The position numbers and the translations under genes were made by a program. A stretch of 64,000 bases of DNA from Anaerolineae bacterium (GTDB lineage Bacteria > Chloroflexota > Anaerolineae > Aggregatilineales > Phototrophicaceae), in contig JAJECX010000001.1 of NCBI GenBank assembly GCA_022821805.1, forward strand, positions 248,001 to 312,000. Direction: 5' to 3'. The notes under the pieces are model-generated. The model was not told where the DNA came from and did not search any database. It saw only the letters and a program-made list of their open reading frames with translations. Shown here piece by piece: positions 17,026 through 24,775 of this stretch. Within the stretch, counting starts at the first letter, position 1; the number at the start of each line of letters is the position of its first letter.

Positions 17026-20000
17026 ACGCCGGTCCGATTTTCCGCATGAGCGAAGGAATCGAGAAGCGCCAGGCTCTCGTCGCTGCCGATCCTGCGCAAA
17101 GTCTTCAGGGCGAGGTCATGCAGAGATTCGTTTTCCCATGATGGTTTGCCGTGGTCGTTGAGAAGCTGCTTCAAGATGGGCAGGTCAGTCTCGTTCATTT
17201 TTGGCGCCAATTGCTCCATGGCAAAATGACGCAAGTGGACGCTGCTGTCGCTGAGCGCAAGTTCAAGATAGGGGCGCGCGCTTTCTGCGCCAAGCTGAAG
17301 GATGGCATTAAGGGCGGCGAAGCGCACAAACTCATCGGCATCGCGCTTCAGCGTCGTTGCGAGCGCCGGCATCACTTGCGGATCCCCCATTTTGCCCAGG
17401 GCTTCCGCCGCCGACTCGCGGACGGCTTTGCGGGAACTGCGCAGAAGCGGCGAAACTCTGGCTGCCAGCCCGGCTGCGCCAAGCTCGGCCAGGGCGCGCA
17501 CAACGGCGACCTGCACGATCCAACTCGGATCGTCGACGCGTTCGCTCAAAGGGGCGATCGCCGCCGGGTCGCCAAGCGTCGCCAGCGCCTCAGCCGCCGC
17601 CCAGCGCACGCTCCAGTTGTCGTCGTTCAGCGCGCCGCAGAGCAATCTTACGATCTGGGGATTATCCGTCCCGCGCAGGTGTCGGGCGAACTTGCGCAAG
17701 AACTTTGCCGCTTTCTGCGTACGGCCCCAATCGTCATCGCGCAGCACCTTTAGCGTTCGGATGATCTTTTCTTCGTCGCTGAAACCCGGAGAAGCGCCGT
17801 CGCTTCCCAGCGCGGATCTTGCGCCCGGCGTCGAATTCGCGCTGTCGCCTTCCATCACCGATGCTTCGATTTCATCCACCGCTTTGCGCGCCAGTTGCCC
17901 AATCGTCGCGCCCTGATTCGCTGGCGTTCGTTCATCATTCAGCAATTGGCTTAGCCAAGCGACAGCCGGCCGATGGCGCGCGTGCCCAAGCAAGTCGATC
18001 GCTGCCGCGACCGTCATCGGATTAGCGCTGTCGAGCAAGTCGAAAAGCGCGTCGCAATCCACTGATGGCTGCCTTTTGAGCAGTTCAGTAACGGCAGCGA
18101 CAATCGCATTGTCGGGATCGGCCAGAGCCGCTAGGGTAGCTTTCCGCGCCGATTCTTCGTTTTCGAAGCCAGCCAAGAATTCATAAGCAGCCAATCGGAC
18201 TGCAACGTCTCCATCATGCGCCGCTTCCAATAAGACTGGCAGGGCCTGAGCCGCCGGGTAGTCGGCCAGGCTCTCCAGCGCGAGGCGGCGCTGTTCTGGA
18301 TTCGCCTGGCGCAACTGATGCAAAAGCTCCGCCGGAAGCGTGTCCTCGGGAGCTGCCGCCGCCTGCGCCATGATGTCGTCGAAGAGCGGCTGGCCGAAAA
18401 GCAGCGCCTCGATATTGCTGCCGGCGGCAATCGTGGGCTCTGGCGGATCACGCAGGACCTGGCTGATATCTCCCAGCAGAAGCTCAAAGCCCTCGCGGTT
18501 AGGCAGGTGCTTGATCGACCCGGCGATACGAGCGCGCAGTTCGCCAGCATTGGGCTCGGCGAGTATCGCGCTCGCAAGCGACTCGGGCAAGTCCACTCTT
18601 TCCGCGGCGATTTGCGCCAAGCCGATGGCGATATCCGTCTCATTCGTGGCGACGACGATTTCGTAGAACTCCGGACTCAGCGTCAGCCGTCGTTGGTCGG
18701 ACAGGGCAAGCAGTCGGCTGGTCACCAAGCGTTTGCGCTTTGCCAGCGCACTGATGACATGAAAGCTATGCTCCGGCTGATCTTGCGACCAGCGCAGCAC
18801 ACGGACCAATATTTCCGAGTAGGCGTATTTCATCAATGCGAGCGCGATCTCGTCATGGTCGCTGCGCGTGCTGTCTTCGAGACAATGCAGCAAGAGAATC
18901 GCAGTTGGCAGGTGCTTAATCTCACCGAGCATCCAGAGGGCGTTTCGGCGGATATTCTCCTCTTGGTGATCGGAAAGCTTCACCAGATACGCGAGCGCAA
19001 GCGGCAATCTGTAAGGTTGCAATAACTCGCTAACCAAGGCGGGCTGCCCGCGGTCGATTTCCGCGACCAGTCCGATGAAATCAAGGGGCAGTTCAAGCGG
19101 CAAAGCGCGGACTTCCAGCCAGAGCCACAACTGCTGCGGATTGTTGCATCGGCTCATTTGGGCGATTAACAGTTGAGCTGTTTGGCCGGCATTGGGCAAT
19201 TCGGCGATGGCGCCGCGAAATGATTCAGTCGCTGCCGGGTTCTGCGCGCAAAGTTCCACCAGTTGCGCAAGCAATGATTCGTGTAGAGCCGTACTTAAGT
19301 CTGGGTACCTATTTAAGCACATCACGGCGATGAAGGGATCGATTTTCGCGATCTCTTCTACGACGCGGGCGCGGCTCGATTCGGGCAGCCCGTGCACCAA
19401 GACCAGCGCCAGATTGTCCCATTTCTTCGGAATTCGTCCTCGTCCCTCGGCGAACTCTGGTCGCGTCAAATACTTGCTCAAACCGTCGCTCTTGAGGCGC
19501 TCGGCCGCCAGATACCACTGAAACATTTCGCAGTGGAAGCGCAGCAGCGCGCCCGTTTCGCCCAGGATACCGAGTACAAGCGCCCGATCGATAACGCGCG
19601 GATCTGTAGACTGGCTGATGGCGGAATCTCGTGATAGGAAGCGGTGATTGTCCTGCAGCATCATCGACCAGGCTAGCTGCTGCAACCCAGCCAGCAACTG
19701 CTTTGCGTCGAGGCCGTCACCGGCATCCGCTGCCTGTTGGCGCCGCAAGGCAATGATGGCGGGCATCGGATTTGCCTGCCACTGATTGAAAGCCAGTGCC
19801 CGGTCTGCTGAAAGCAGTTCCACGCCAATAGACAGATCGTCCAGTTGACTGCCGGCGATGAGGGCATACTTCTGTTTCAGGATCTGCCGGAAGCTATTCT
19901 GCTGTTCCAGCGTAAGCCAACTGCTGACGAAACTTTGCGCCCGTCTCGCGCTGGTCCCGTTTATTCGCGCAGTCGGCAATTCCGGTTCTGAGCTCCTGCC

Positions 20001-20987
20001 GCCGGCTGACAAGACGATGAAGCGTTGACCAGGACTGGCATCAATCCACTGAGACAGCTCAGCGACCCGCGCTGGCTGGGCGCGGACGAAATCGCTCCAA
20101 TTGTCCAGCACCAGCATTGTCTCGCGCTGGTCCAGCCAGTGCTGCCAATAGGTGAGCAGGGGCCATTGCGATTCGACAAATCCGCTGAGCGATCGATGGT
20201 CGCTGGTCCACTGCGCCAGGTCCAGCCAGATCGGTACCGCGGCGCCGCCATCACGCATAGCATCGTGCGCCTGTTGCAGCGCAAGCAGCCGCGCGAAACA
20301 TGTTTTGCCGCTGCCGGTGTCGCCTTGAATGATGAATCGCGGCTCTGCTTGCGACCATTCGAGGAGATTATCAACGGGCAACTCCTTGCCCGCTTTTTTG
20401 CCGATAAAGTCCCAGTCCGTCAGCATGCTCGGCTGAAACATTCGCGGACGCAATTCGGCGATGTTCTGCGCGTTGGTATTGCGCAGTGATGCCCAGGAAG
20501 TAGGCATTTTTGCCAGCGCAAGCTCAATGTCTTGTATGAGCTTGCGCAAATGATCGAGCCGCTCACCGGTCTCAGCCACCGCCTCGGACTGCGGGACCTG
20601 GCTCAAGAGATTCTCCACGCTGAGATCGTTGGGGTCGTCAAACCAGCGGCGAAAATCAATCCAGTCGCTGAAGGTGAATTCGGCGATCATCTCGGTAGAG
20701 AAATCGCGCGGGATGACCGCGGTAATGGCTAGGTCACGCTGCTGAAAATACTCGAATTCAGCGCGACAATAAGGTGACTCAAGGTAGTCATCGGTCACGA
20801 TCGCAATGACGCCGGTCGCTTGCGTACGCGCCTGGCGAATCATCGCGTTCCAGTCTTCCGTCAGGTCAATCTCCAGGCGATCGAGCCAGACATTGCGATA
20901 GTAGCGAATCAACAGGTTCGCAAGCTGAAAGGCGCTGGCGCAATCCATGTTGTGGTAGGAAAGATAAATCAAGCTCTCGTTGATCAC
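17022..20987 (-). CDS. TIR - STAND-like ATPase - HEAT-repeat protein
   Basis: About 1321 residues from GTG 20987, which has GAGG just upstream; the longer in-frame ATG at 21110 adds 41 residues without homology-like character. Order: TIR domain (about 5-115) with SPYCRAEFE containing the conserved Glu; a helical linker; an ATPase with Walker A GDTGSGKT (about 222-229) and a divergent Walker B MLVLDNWSDF; a long helical part; and C-terminal HEAT/PBS-lyase-like repeats (for example VRWAAAEALATLGDP, VRESAAEALGKMGDP). This is the layout of an NLR-like sensor: repeat region for recognition, ATPase for assembly, TIR for output. It is the first gene of the operon. Confidence 0.9.
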   Translation of the reverse strand: MINESLIYLSYHNMDCASAFQLANLLIRYYRNVWLDRLEIDLTEDWNAMIRQARTQATGVIAIVTDDYLESPYCRAEFEYFQQRDLAITAVIPRDFSTEMIAEFTFSDWIDFRRWFDDPNDLSVENLLSQVPQSEAVAETGERLDHLRKLIQDIELALAKMPTSWASLRNTNAQNIAELRPRMFQPSMLTDWDFIGKKAGKELPVDNLLEWSQAEPRFIIQGDTGSGKTCFARLLALQQAHDAMRDGGAAVPIWLDLAQWTSDHRSLSGFVESQWPLLTYWQHWLDQRETMLVLDNWSDFVRAQPARVAELSQWIDASPGQRFIVLSAGGRSSEPELPTARINGTSARRAQSFVSSWLTLEQQNSFRQILKQKYALIAGSQLDDLSIGVELLSADRALAFNQWQANPMPAIIALRRQQAADAGDGLDAKQLLAGLQQLAWSMMLQDNHRFLSRDSAISQSTDPRVIDRALVLGILGETGALLRFHCEMFQWYLAAERLKSDGLSKYLTRPEFAEGRGRIPKKWDNLALVLVHGLPESSRARVVEEIAKIDPFIAVMCLNRYPDLSTALHESLLAQLVELCAQNPAATESFRGAIAELPNAGQTAQLLIAQMSRCNNPQQLWLWLEVRALPLELPLDFIGLVAEIDRGQPALVSELLQPYRLPLALAYLVKLSDHQEENIRRNALWMLGEIKHLPTAILLLHCLEDSTRSDHDEIALALMKYAYSEILVRVLRWSQDQPEHSFHVISALAKRKRLVTSRLLALSDQRRLTLSPEFYEIVVATNETDIAIGLAQIAAERVDLPESLASAILAEPNAGELRARIAGSIKHLPNREGFELLLGDISQVLRDPPEPTIAAGSNIEALLFGQPLFDDIMAQAAAAPEDTLPAELLHQLRQANPEQRRLALESLADYPAAQALPVLLEAAHDGDVAVRLAAYEFLAGFENEESARKATLAALADPDNAIVAAVTELLKRQPSVDCDALFDLLDSANPMTVAAAIDLLGHARHRPAVAWLSQLLNDERTPANQGATIGQLARKAVDEIEASVMEGDSANSTPGARSALGSDGASPGFSDEEKIIRTLKVLRDDDWGRTQKAAKFLRKFARHLRGTDNPQIVRLLCGALNDDNWSVRWAAAEALATLGDPAAIAPLSERVDDPSWIVQVAVVRALAELGAAGLAARVSPLLRSSRKAVRESAAEALGKMGDPQVMPALATTLKRDADEFVRFAALNAILQLGAESARPYLELALSDSSVHLRHFAMEQLAPKMNETDLPILKQLLNDHGKPSWENESLHDLALKTLRRIGSDESLALLDSFAHAENRTGV

Positions 20988-21026
20988 AGAACCTCGTGGC
21001 GACCGGCGTTTCAATGCGCAAAGACA

Positions 21027-21032
21027 ATTATA
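21027..21032 (-). promoter_or_regulatory. Possible -10 box of the TIR/NACHT operon
   Basis: A perfect TATAAT on the minus strand, about 40 bases before the chosen GTG start of the TIR-ATPase-HEAT gene. The nearest -35-like hexamer (TTGATA) is spaced about 20 bases, longer than ideal, so the call is tentative. The 175-bp gap is shared with the divergent exporter gene. Confidence 0.4.
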
Positions 21033-21162
21033 CTCTTGGGTCGATGGCGAGATATCAAATATGACAGCCAATCTGATTGGGCTGAAGGCAGCGCAGGCTG
21101 TCGCAGGCAATCAGCATCGGCTAAGATGCGTGTTTGGAATTCGTGTGTCTGGCAAGGCGAAG

Positions 21163-22083
21163 ATGTCAAATGCGGCGGTTCTGCGCGGCGCCATTTATGG
21201 CATTACGGCGGCGGTCATCTGGGGCGGCATGTATGTCGTTTCCGATGTGACGCTCATGGTGGTGCCGCCCTTTACGCTGCTGACTCTGCGAATCGTCTTG
21301 GCGCTGATCGCGTTATTTCCTCTGAATCGGGCGCGCGGTCACGCCGCGCCAGCAAAGCGGACAAAAGCGACCTTGCTAGGCGTCGGCGCCGTCGGATTGG
21401 GGATCAGCCTGGGCGCCCAGTTTGTGGGCACCGACCTTTCGACGGCGATGAACGGCGCTCTCGTAACCAGCGCTTCGCCAGCCTTCGTCGTCCTCTTTGC
21501 TCTGATCCTGCTGCGCGAAAAACTAACCATTCTGCGGCTGTTTAGCATTGTCCTGGCAAGCGTAGGCGTACTGGCGATTCTGGATCCGACAGCCAGCGAT
21601 TTCGGCTCGGACACCTTCGTTGGCGATATCTTCCTCGCGATATCTGCGCTTACCTGGGGCTTGTATTCGGTATTGGCGCGGCGCGTCACCATGAATCATT
21701 CTTTGCCGACGCTGACGGTGACCGTTTACGTCTTGCTGGGCGGCTTGCTGCTGTCGATTCCCGCCAGCGCGCTCGAATTATCGCAGCGTCCGATCGGCGA
21801 GATCAATGCCGGCGTCGTCTTTGGCGTTCTCTATCTAGGCTTGGCTTCAACCGCTTTCGCGCTGCTGCTGTGGAATCGCGCCTTCGCCCTCGTTCCTGCG
21901 ACGCTGGCTTCGCTTTTTTTCTTCGCTCAGCCGCTTTCTGGCGCTATTTTTGCGGCACTCCTGCTGAGCCAGGAAATGACACTTGCGTTGTGGATCGGCG
22001 GCGCCCTCATCGCGGCCGCGGTGCTGCTCTCGCTTTTTCATGTACCGCAGGATGCGCCCATCAAGCCGAAAGCAGGCGCCTAG
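21163..22083 (+). CDS. EamA/DMT-family transporter
   Basis: From ATG 21163 the product is 306 residues with about ten membrane spans in two EamA repeats, the usual size of drug/metabolite exporters of the RhaT/YdcZ group. The start is chosen because the longer open frame to 20980 adds 61 residues that would overlap the divergent gene and lack hydrophobic character. ITAAVIWGGMYVVSDVTL opens the first repeat. Such carriers export amino acids, nucleotides or drugs; the substrate is unknown. Its 3' end overlaps the convergent kinase gene by 23 bases. Confidence 0.88.
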   Translation: MSNAAVLRGAIYGITAAVIWGGMYVVSDVTLMVVPPFTLLTLRIVLALIALFPLNRARGHAAPAKRTKATLLGVGAVGLGISLGAQFVGTDLSTAMNGALVTSASPAFVVLFALILLREKLTILRLFSIVLASVGVLAILDPTASDFGSDTFVGDIFLAISALTWGLYSVLARRVTMNHSLPTLTVTVYVLLGGLLLSIPASALELSQRPIGEINAGVVFGVLYLGLASTAFALLLWNRAFALVPATLASLFFFAQPLSGAIFAALLLSQEMTLALWIGGALIAAAVLLSLFHVPQDAPIKPKAGA

Positions 22084-23206
22084 CTTCCCGCGCCATTTTC
22101 AGCAGCCGAAAGCGGCGGACATCGGCGAAAAGTCGGGCGATTTCCTGGAGGCTCGTCGTACGATGCGTTCGAATTAGCGATTCGTGCTTGCCTGGGTCGT
22201 TCAGCAGTTCGAGATCCTGCTTGACGCCAGCCAGCCCGCGCAAGACCATGCCGCAGGTATAGCCAATCCGCGCCAGCTTCGCATCGCCGGTCCAGCCGGC
22301 TTGACGCAGGCCTTCAATGTAAGCAGCGAATACCGCCTTGTCCAGTTCGTCTGCGTATTTGGCCGAGAAGCCTTCATAGTAAAGGCTGACTGCAACGAGG
22401 CAGACCAGCTCTTCGCCAATCCCACCGATAGAAGCGAGCGCCCAATCAAGCAGCGCCACGTCATCGTTGCGGCGCAGAATGTTTCTCTGAAAGGCATCTG
22501 TGTGGCAAAACGCGCGCGGCAGCGCCGCCAAAGCCTCTTGAAAAAGCAAGCGATCATGCCAGATCTCGGCGATCTCATCTTTGGCCTCCAGTGGCAGCGC
22601 CGCCCGCGCCAGCGGACATTCCAGCAGACGATCCAAGTCATGAAACGTAGGCGCAAGCGCCGGCACGATCGCGCTATGCCAATTCGTTGTTAGCCAGTTG
22701 AAGTCGGGCAGTGGCTTAGCCGTCAGCCAAGCGCCGTTGAAACGACCGAGGCGCTTGGCGATGTCGCCAAAATCGGCAAGTGTCCACTCTCCCTTGTCGT
22801 TTTCGATATCCCCCATCCAGATCCAACAGGAGTCGCCGAAATCTTGCAAGTCGAAGATTCGCGGCGTCGAAAAGGAGTTGGCGGGCAGATCAGCCAGGAG
22901 GCCCGATCGATAGATTTCGTATTCGCGCTTCCAGAAATAGGGCGAGCGCGCGTCTTCGCCTTTGCGTTCATAAAGGATCTTGAGGATGAGCGAGCAGGCG
23001 TTTCCGGCGGTGGTTTGGATCTTGAACCGGTAAAGCGAGGTGCCGCCGACGGCGCTTCCGAAGCCGCCATGCACTGGCTCAACATCCCAGGTGGCGACAT
23101 TCACTCCGGCATCGCCGGCAGCGATGCGCGCTAAACGTGTAAGGCAGGATGCAGTGAGAGAAGCCAGCCTCTGCGAACTGTTGCTGAGGTCAGGAGGCGA
23201 CGTCAC
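22061..23206 (-). CDS. APH/choline-kinase-fold small-molecule phosphotransferase
   Basis: A 381-residue protein with the aminoglycoside phosphotransferase-type catalytic loop FCHTDAFQRNIL (the His-x-Asp and Asn of the HxDxxxxN motif) and the metal-binding VALLDWALASIG (DxW motif). These kinases phosphorylate aminoglycosides, choline, homoserine or sugars; nothing here defines the acceptor, and resistance should not be assumed. It begins five bases after livF on the same strand, from GTG with a poor ribosome site, so it is probably the last gene of the liv operon and may act on an imported compound. Confidence 0.8.
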   Translation of the reverse strand: MTSPPDLSNSSQRLASLTASCLTRLARIAAGDAGVNVATWDVEPVHGGFGSAVGGTSLYRFKIQTTAGNACSLILKILYERKGEDARSPYFWKREYEIYRSGLLADLPANSFSTPRIFDLQDFGDSCWIWMGDIENDKGEWTLADFGDIAKRLGRFNGAWLTAKPLPDFNWLTTNWHSAIVPALAPTFHDLDRLLECPLARAALPLEAKDEIAEIWHDRLLFQEALAALPRAFCHTDAFQRNILRRNDDVALLDWALASIGGIGEELVCLVAVSLYYEGFSAKYADELDKAVFAAYIEGLRQAGWTGDAKLARIGYTCGMVLRGLAGVKQDLELLNDPGKHESLIRTHRTTSLQEIARLFADVRRFRLLKMAREARRLLSA

Positions 23207-23211
23207 GAGGT

Positions 23212-23922
23212 CTAGTCGATGCCGAGGTAGGTCTTTTGCACGGTTTCATTCTGCTGCAGATTGGCGGCTGTGTCACTGATTGCGACCTCGCCGCTCTGCA
23301 ATACGTAGCCACGATCGGCGATCTGCAGCGCCATGTGCGCGTTCTGCTCAACCAGCAAAATGGTGACGCCTTCGCTAGCGATGCGCTGAACGGTTTCGAA
23401 GACGCCATCGACCAGCACCGGCGCCAAACCCATTGAAGGCTCATCGAGCAGCAGCAAACGCGGCTTCGACATCAAGGCACGGGCGATCGCCAGCATCTGC
23501 TGCTCCCCGCCGCTTAAGGTGCCAGCGAATTGTTTCTTGCGTTCTTCCAAACGGGGGAAAAGCGAATAGGCGTTCTTGAGATCATCCTTTATGTCTCCGT
23601 CGCGCCGGACGTAGGCGCCCATGTCGAGATTCTCTTCGACGGTCAGTTTGGCGAATACACCGCGCCCCTCGGGCACCATCGAGATGCCTTTGGCCACCAG
23701 CAGATCAGCTCTTGTAGAGGAGATGTCTTCTCCCTCATAAATGACAGCGCCCTCGCGCGGCTCCATCAATCCGGATATCGTGCGTAGCGTTGTCGTTTTG
23801 CCAGCGCCATTGGCGCCGATCAGCGCGATGATTTCGCCACTATCGACTTCAAACGATACGCCCTTCAGCGCATGGATGTTGCCGTAATAGGTGTGAATTT
23901 CGCTGACTTCCAAGAGCGCCAT
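23212..23922 (-). CDS. livF: Branched-chain amino acid ABC transporter ATPase LivF
   Basis: The 236-residue product has Walker A GANGAGKTT, signature LSGGEQQM and Walker B LLLLDEPSMGLAP; the SMGLAP ending of Walker B is characteristic of LivF rather than LivG. The start MALLEVSEIHTYYG at 23922 gives the family's normal length; the open frame reaches 24105 but the extra 61 residues are unrelated and overlap livG. It energises import by the LivHM channel. It lies 19 bases downstream of livG. Confidence 0.95.
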   Translation of the reverse strand: MALLEVSEIHTYYGNIHALKGVSFEVDSGEIIALIGANGAGKTTTLRTISGLMEPREGAVIYEGEDISSTRADLLVAKGISMVPEGRGVFAKLTVEENLDMGAYVRRDGDIKDDLKNAYSLFPRLEERKKQFAGTLSGGEQQMLAIARALMSKPRLLLLDEPSMGLAPVLVDGVFETVQRIASEGVTILLVEQNAHMALQIADRGYVLQSGEVAISDTAANLQQNETVQKTYLGID

Positions 23923-23941
23923 CGCGGTATTCCGTGCCCGG

Positions 23942-24754
23942 CTAGTTTTCCAAGGTCGCCGCCGCCGCGCCGCGACCCAGATAAGCTTCAATGACATCGG
24001 GATTGGTTTGAATATCGGCTGGCAAACCTTCGGCGATTTTGCGGCCGTAGTCCAATACCGTAATATGTTCCGAGATATCCATGACGACCCGCATATCGTG
24101 CTCAATCAGGACGATGGTAATCCCGATTTCATCGCGAAGGCGGCGGATGAAGTCGGTCGTTTCGATCGTCTCCCGCGGGTTCATGCCGGCGGTCGGTTCA
24201 TCAAGCAGGATGAGCTTCGGCTGGCTGGCAAGCGCGCGGCCGATTTCAAGGCGTCGCTGATCGCCGTAAGACAGATTCATGGAAAGCATGTCGCCCTTGC
24301 CCTCCAACCCGACAAAATGGAGCAACTCACGGGCTCGGTCTTCCGTGAGCTCATCTTCCTGCCGCGTCGACGGCAAGCCCAAAATGGCGCCGATCCAGGA
24401 AGACTGCAAGTGCGGCTCCTGACCAACCATGATATTTTCGATCGCCGACATATTGTTGAAAAGCCGGATATTCTGGTAGGTGCGCGAGATGCCGGCTCGC
24501 GCGATCTGATCGGGCGAGCGCCCATCGATTCGCGCGCCGTCAAACAAGATTTCGCCATCGTCAATCTCATAAAAGCCAGTGATGCAATTGAAGAAAGTGG
24601 TTTTGCCAGCGCCGTTCGGACCGATGATGCTGGCGATGGCGCCCGCGGGAATATAGAAATCCAAGCTGTCGACGGCGACCAAACCCTCGAAGCGCTTGGT
24701 CATGTCCTTTGCTTCGAGAATTCTGTGCTGACTCGACTTGCCTGTTTCCGCCAT
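23942..24754 (-). CDS. livG: Branched-chain amino acid ABC transporter ATPase LivG
   Basis: 270 residues with Walker A GPNGAGKTTFFNCITGFY, signature LSYGDQRRLEI and Walker B LILLDEPTAGMNP, followed by the LivG-specific IGITIVLIEHDMRVVM and a C-terminal YLG. The signature carries YGD instead of SGG, which is normal for LivG. It pairs with LivF. The gene lies 21 bases after livM. Confidence 0.95.
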   Translation of the reverse strand: MAETGKSSQHRILEAKDMTKRFEGLVAVDSLDFYIPAGAIASIIGPNGAGKTTFFNCITGFYEIDDGEILFDGARIDGRSPDQIARAGISRTYQNIRLFNNMSAIENIMVGQEPHLQSSWIGAILGLPSTRQEDELTEDRARELLHFVGLEGKGDMLSMNLSYGDQRRLEIGRALASQPKLILLDEPTAGMNPRETIETTDFIRRLRDEIGITIVLIEHDMRVVMDISEHITVLDYGRKIAEGLPADIQTNPDVIEAYLGRGAAAATLEN

Positions 24755-24775
24755 GTACGCGTCTGTCCTCTCTCG

